Shown here: positions 60,183-64,000 of the stretch, one piece after another
How the letters are laid out: each line of letters begins with the position of its first letter
Position numbering within the stretch: position 1 is the stretch's first letter
Origin: Frateuria terrea
Lineage (GTDB): Bacteria; Pseudomonadota; Gammaproteobacteria; Xanthomonadales; Rhodanobacteraceae
Direction of reading: 5' to 3'
Assembly (NCBI RefSeq): GCF_900115705.1
Contig: NZ_FOXL01000005.1
Coordinates: 166,454 to 230,453, forward strand
Length of the DNA stretch: 64,000 bases
Translations under genes and position numbers: made by a program
The notes under the pieces: model-generated
The model's input: only the letters and a program-made list of their open reading frames with translations
Database searches by the model: none
Told to the model about the DNA's origin: nothing

Positions 60183-60285
60183 GGAGCGATCGGCGCGTTC
60201 CTCGCCGGCGCTGCCGGCCCACCGGTTCCGGTTCCGGTGATGGCGGACCGCGGTCCGGTCTGCCGGCACGCCGGCGGGCATGGAA

Positions 60286-60309
60286 ACGAAAATGCCCGCC
60301 GAAGCGGGC
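60286..60309 (-). terminator. Intrinsic terminator of purA
   Basis: On the minus strand the 6-bp stem GCCCGC / GCGGGC closes a TTCG tetraloop and is followed by ATTTTCGTTT, 31 nt after the purA stop. The UUCG tetraloop is especially stable. Confidence 0.85.
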
Positions 60310-60340
60310 TTCTCCCAGGGACACATCCCCGCAGCGTCGC

Positions 60341-61880
<1,540 letters not shown>

Positions 61881-61884
61881 GGAC

Positions 61885-62751
61885 TCAGCGCTTGGCGGCG
61901 CCGTTCTCGAAGTAGCGCAGCAACTCCGAGTCCGGCTTGAGCACCAGCGTGCCCTTGCCATCGGCGAAACCCTGCTTGTACGCCGCCAGGCTTCGATAGA
62001 ACGCGAAGAACTCCGGATCCTGGCCGTAGGCCTGGGCATAGATGGCCGCCGCCTGGGCGTCGCCCTGGCCACGCACGGTCGCCGCGTCGCGCTCGGCATC
62101 GGCGCGCAGCACCTGGCCCTGGCGATCGGCATCGGCCTTGATCTTCTCGGCCTGCTCCTGGCCGGTATAGCGCAACTCGTTGGCCAGTTGCAGGCGCTCG
62201 GCACGCATGCGCTTGTAGACCGACTCGCTGACCTCCTCGGGCAGGTCGATACGCTTGATGCGCACGTCGACCACGGCGATGCCCAGGTTCTTGCGCGCGA
62301 TGGCATCGGTCTGCTTGCGCACGCGCTCGGTGATGTCCTTGCGGCCGCCGGCGATCAGGTCCTGCAGGGTGCGCGAGTTGAATTCGAAGCGCAGCGCGTC
62401 CTTCACCACCGGGCTCAGCCGCTGCGCCGCCTGGTTGGCGTCGCCGCTGGTGGCGCGGTAATAGGCGGCGTTGTCGGCGATGCGCCACTTCACGTAGAAG
62501 TCGACGTTGACGCTCTTCTTCTCCGAGGTGAAATAACGCTCCGGTGGCGCATCCAGGCCCTGGACGCGGCTGTCGAAACGCACCACCTGCTGGATCAGCG
62601 GCGCCTTGAAGTGCAGCCCCGGCGCGTAGTCGGTCTGCACGATGCGGCCGAACTGCAGCAGCAGTGCACTCTGCCCTTCGCGCACCACGAAGGCGCTGTT
62701 GAGGCCCAGCAGCACCAGCACTACCGCGACCACGATGCCGACGATCTTCAT
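61885..62751 (-). CDS. hflC: FtsH modulator, SPFH protein HflC
   Basis: The 288-residue protein has an N-terminal membrane anchor (IVGIVVAVVLVLLGLNSAFV). An SPFH/band 7 domain follows (REGQSALLLQFGRIVQTD, PGLHFKAPLIQQV) and then a long charged coiled-coil (about 190-245). With HflK it forms a periplasmic cage around the FtsH protease and restrains membrane-protein degradation. The ATG overlaps the hflK stop as ATGA. Confidence 0.96.
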   Translation of the reverse strand: MKIVGIVVAVVLVLLGLNSAFVVREGQSALLLQFGRIVQTDYAPGLHFKAPLIQQVVRFDSRVQGLDAPPERYFTSEKKSVNVDFYVKWRIADNAAYYRATSGDANQAAQRLSPVVKDALRFEFNSRTLQDLIAGGRKDITERVRKQTDAIARKNLGIAVVDVRIKRIDLPEEVSESVYKRMRAERLQLANELRYTGQEQAEKIKADADRQGQVLRADAERDAATVRGQGDAQAAAIYAQAYGQDPEFFAFYRSLAAYKQGFADGKGTLVLKPDSELLRYFENGAAKR

Positions 62752-63785
62752 GGCTGGTTCCCCTTGTCGGCGGCGTCATCGGTGGTGGCAGTGGTGGCGG
62801 TCGCGGGACTGGCTGTCGCGGCGGGCGGCAGGTTGATGATGGTGCGGCCGCCAGAGCCGTCGATCACCTTGCGGTTGCCGGCCATCACCTGCTCCATCGT
62901 CTCCAGCCAGAGGCGCTTGCGGGTCACTTCGGGCGCGGCCTTGTATTCCTTCAGCAGCAGGTCGAAGCGCGCCGCATCGCCATGCGCGCGGGCGATGCGC
63001 TCGGCCTTGTAGCCGGCGGCCTCGGCGGCGATGCGCGCGGCGTCGCCGCGGGCCACCGGCACCACCTTGTTGGCGTAGGCCAGCGCACCGTTCTCGATGC
63101 TCTGCTTGTCCTCGCGCGCCTTGTTGACGTCGTCGAAGGCGTCCTTCACCTCGGCCGGCGGCGAGACGTTCTGGAAGCTCACCGCCGTGACCTGCAGGCC
63201 ACAGTGATAGCTGTCGAGGGTCTTCTGCAGCGCCTGGCTGGCCTCGCCGACCAGCGCGGCGCCTTCGCCGGAGAGGATGGTGTCCATGTCGCTGCGGCCG
63301 ATCACCGAACGCACGGCGGCCTCGGACGCCGCGGCGATGGTGTCCTCCACGTCGTCCACCGCGAACAGGTAGGCACGCGCATCGTTCACCTGGTACTGCA
63401 CGGTAAAGTCGATGGTGATGATGTTCTCGTCGCGGGTGAGCATGCGCACGCTGTCCTGCAGCGAGCGCACGCGCGTGGTCTCCACCTTCGTTACCGTCTC
63501 GACCGGCTGCGGCAGCTTGAAGTGGAAGCCCGGCGGCAGCGTGCGGCTGTACTGGCCGAACCGCAGCACCACGCCGGCCTGGCGGGCGTCGATGACGGTG
63601 GCGCTGCTGAGCAGCAGCCAGGCCAGCACCAGCGCCAGCACGATGGTGATGACGCCGCCGGGGCCGCCGTGCTTGCCAAGACGGGCACGCAGGCGTTTGA
63701 AGGCGTCGTCGAGGCCGCGGTTGCCGCCGCTGGGACGCTTGTTCCAGGGATCGCGCTGGCCGCTGCCGGGCTCGTTCCAGGCCAT
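62748..63785 (-). CDS. hflK: FtsH modulator, SPFH protein HflK
   Basis: The 345-residue protein has the Gly/Asn-rich cytoplasmic N-terminus typical of HflK (MAWNEPGSGQRDPWNKR). A membrane helix follows (about 47-63, ITIVLALVLAWLLLSSA), then the SPFH domain (GVVLRFGQYSRTLPPGFHF), a coiled coil, and a Thr/Ala-rich tail. AAGGAG 6 nt before the ATG fixes the start. It is the first gene of the operon. The remaining 215 nt to the window edge hold no gene I can see; hflX, hfq and miaA, its usual upstream neighbours, are not visible. Confidence 0.96.
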   Translation of the reverse strand: MAWNEPGSGQRDPWNKRPSGGNRGLDDAFKRLRARLGKHGGPGGVITIVLALVLAWLLLSSATVIDARQAGVVLRFGQYSRTLPPGFHFKLPQPVETVTKVETTRVRSLQDSVRMLTRDENIITIDFTVQYQVNDARAYLFAVDDVEDTIAAASEAAVRSVIGRSDMDTILSGEGAALVGEASQALQKTLDSYHCGLQVTAVSFQNVSPPAEVKDAFDDVNKAREDKQSIENGALAYANKVVPVARGDAARIAAEAAGYKAERIARAHGDAARFDLLLKEYKAAPEVTRKRLWLETMEQVMAGNRKVIDGSGGRTIINLPPAATASPATATTATTDDAADKGNQP

Positions 63786-64000
63786 GTCAGTCTCCTTGGG
63801 GCAAGGGGCAGGCCGGCGGGAGAGGCCGGTGGATGCGTTGCGGAATCGGGGCCATAGAGCGCAGCGTCGAGGTCGGGGTGGGTGAGTCGCGGCGCGCCGC
63901 GATCGATCTCGGTGCGGGCGGGCAAACGCCGCACAAACGCCGGTTAGTCTAGCAGAGGTGAATTGGGGCGTGGCCCGCAAGGCGCCTTCCGGGCGCCCGC

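Overview
The window is a gene-dense, GC-rich stretch of chromosome. It most likely comes from a gammaproteobacterium of the Xanthomonadales, probably Rhodanobacteraceae or Xanthomonadaceae. This is judged from family content (MutL with endonuclease motifs, panD-pgi pairing, a TorF-type porin inside kdp, DUF2065 between hflC and purA) and from gene order, not from a database search. Almost all of it is ordinary core and metabolic sequence. I see no prophage, no insertion sequence, no CRISPR array and no rRNA.

Layout. 0-4.2 kb: rhodanese (cut by the left edge), Nudix CoA pyrophosphatase and DUF1289 in one tightly coupled operon, then an FKBP isomerase, an enoyl-CoA hydratase and a DUF1684 protein. 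4.2-11 kb: the mutL-amiC-tsaE-nnr block with divergent queG, half of the classical enterobacterial amiB-mutL-hflX-purA supercluster. 11-18 kb: pgi and panD, metG, an RnfB-like ferredoxin with nth, and a TauE/SafE exporter with a DUF442 protein. 18-25 kb: a phosphate-uptake region with a phosphate-type porin, rnt, pstSCAB and phoU. Both the porin and pstS have 11-bp-spaced PhoB-like half-sites upstream. 25-29 kb: CBU_0592-type membrane protein, rlmB and rnr, then tRNA-Leu(CAG) with a truncated glyoxalase-family fragment beside it.

29.6-40 kb: a tandem glycine riboswitch drives gcvP. It is followed by a two-partner-secretion pair (TpsB transporter and small TpsA exoprotein) and, convergently, a GH31 glycosidase whose catalytic domain carries a beta-sandwich-like insertion. 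40-51 kb is a potassium region on the minus strand: kup, then an uncharacterised 29-residue hydrophobic peptide, kdpF, kdpA, kdpB, a TorF-family outer-membrane porin, kdpC, kdpD and kdpE. 51-57 kb: a MHYT-GGDEF-EAL cyclic-di-GMP protein and a large hybrid histidine kinase. 57-60 kb: a hydrophilic hypothetical protein, a cupin, a second NAD(P)HX dehydratase with a histidine phosphatase, and a small coiled-coil protein. 60-64 kb: hflK-hflC-DUF2065-purA, the other half of the supercluster.

The items most worth following up are the small peptide and the porin inside the kdp operon, the PhoB-like sites that tie the porin to the pst operon, the GH31 insertion, the TpsB protein with no visible signal peptide, and the gene fragment truncated next to tRNA-Leu. 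No clearly novel multi-gene system was found. Start sites were chosen from overlap with neighbours, Shine-Dalgarno fit, signal peptides and remembered family N-termini.
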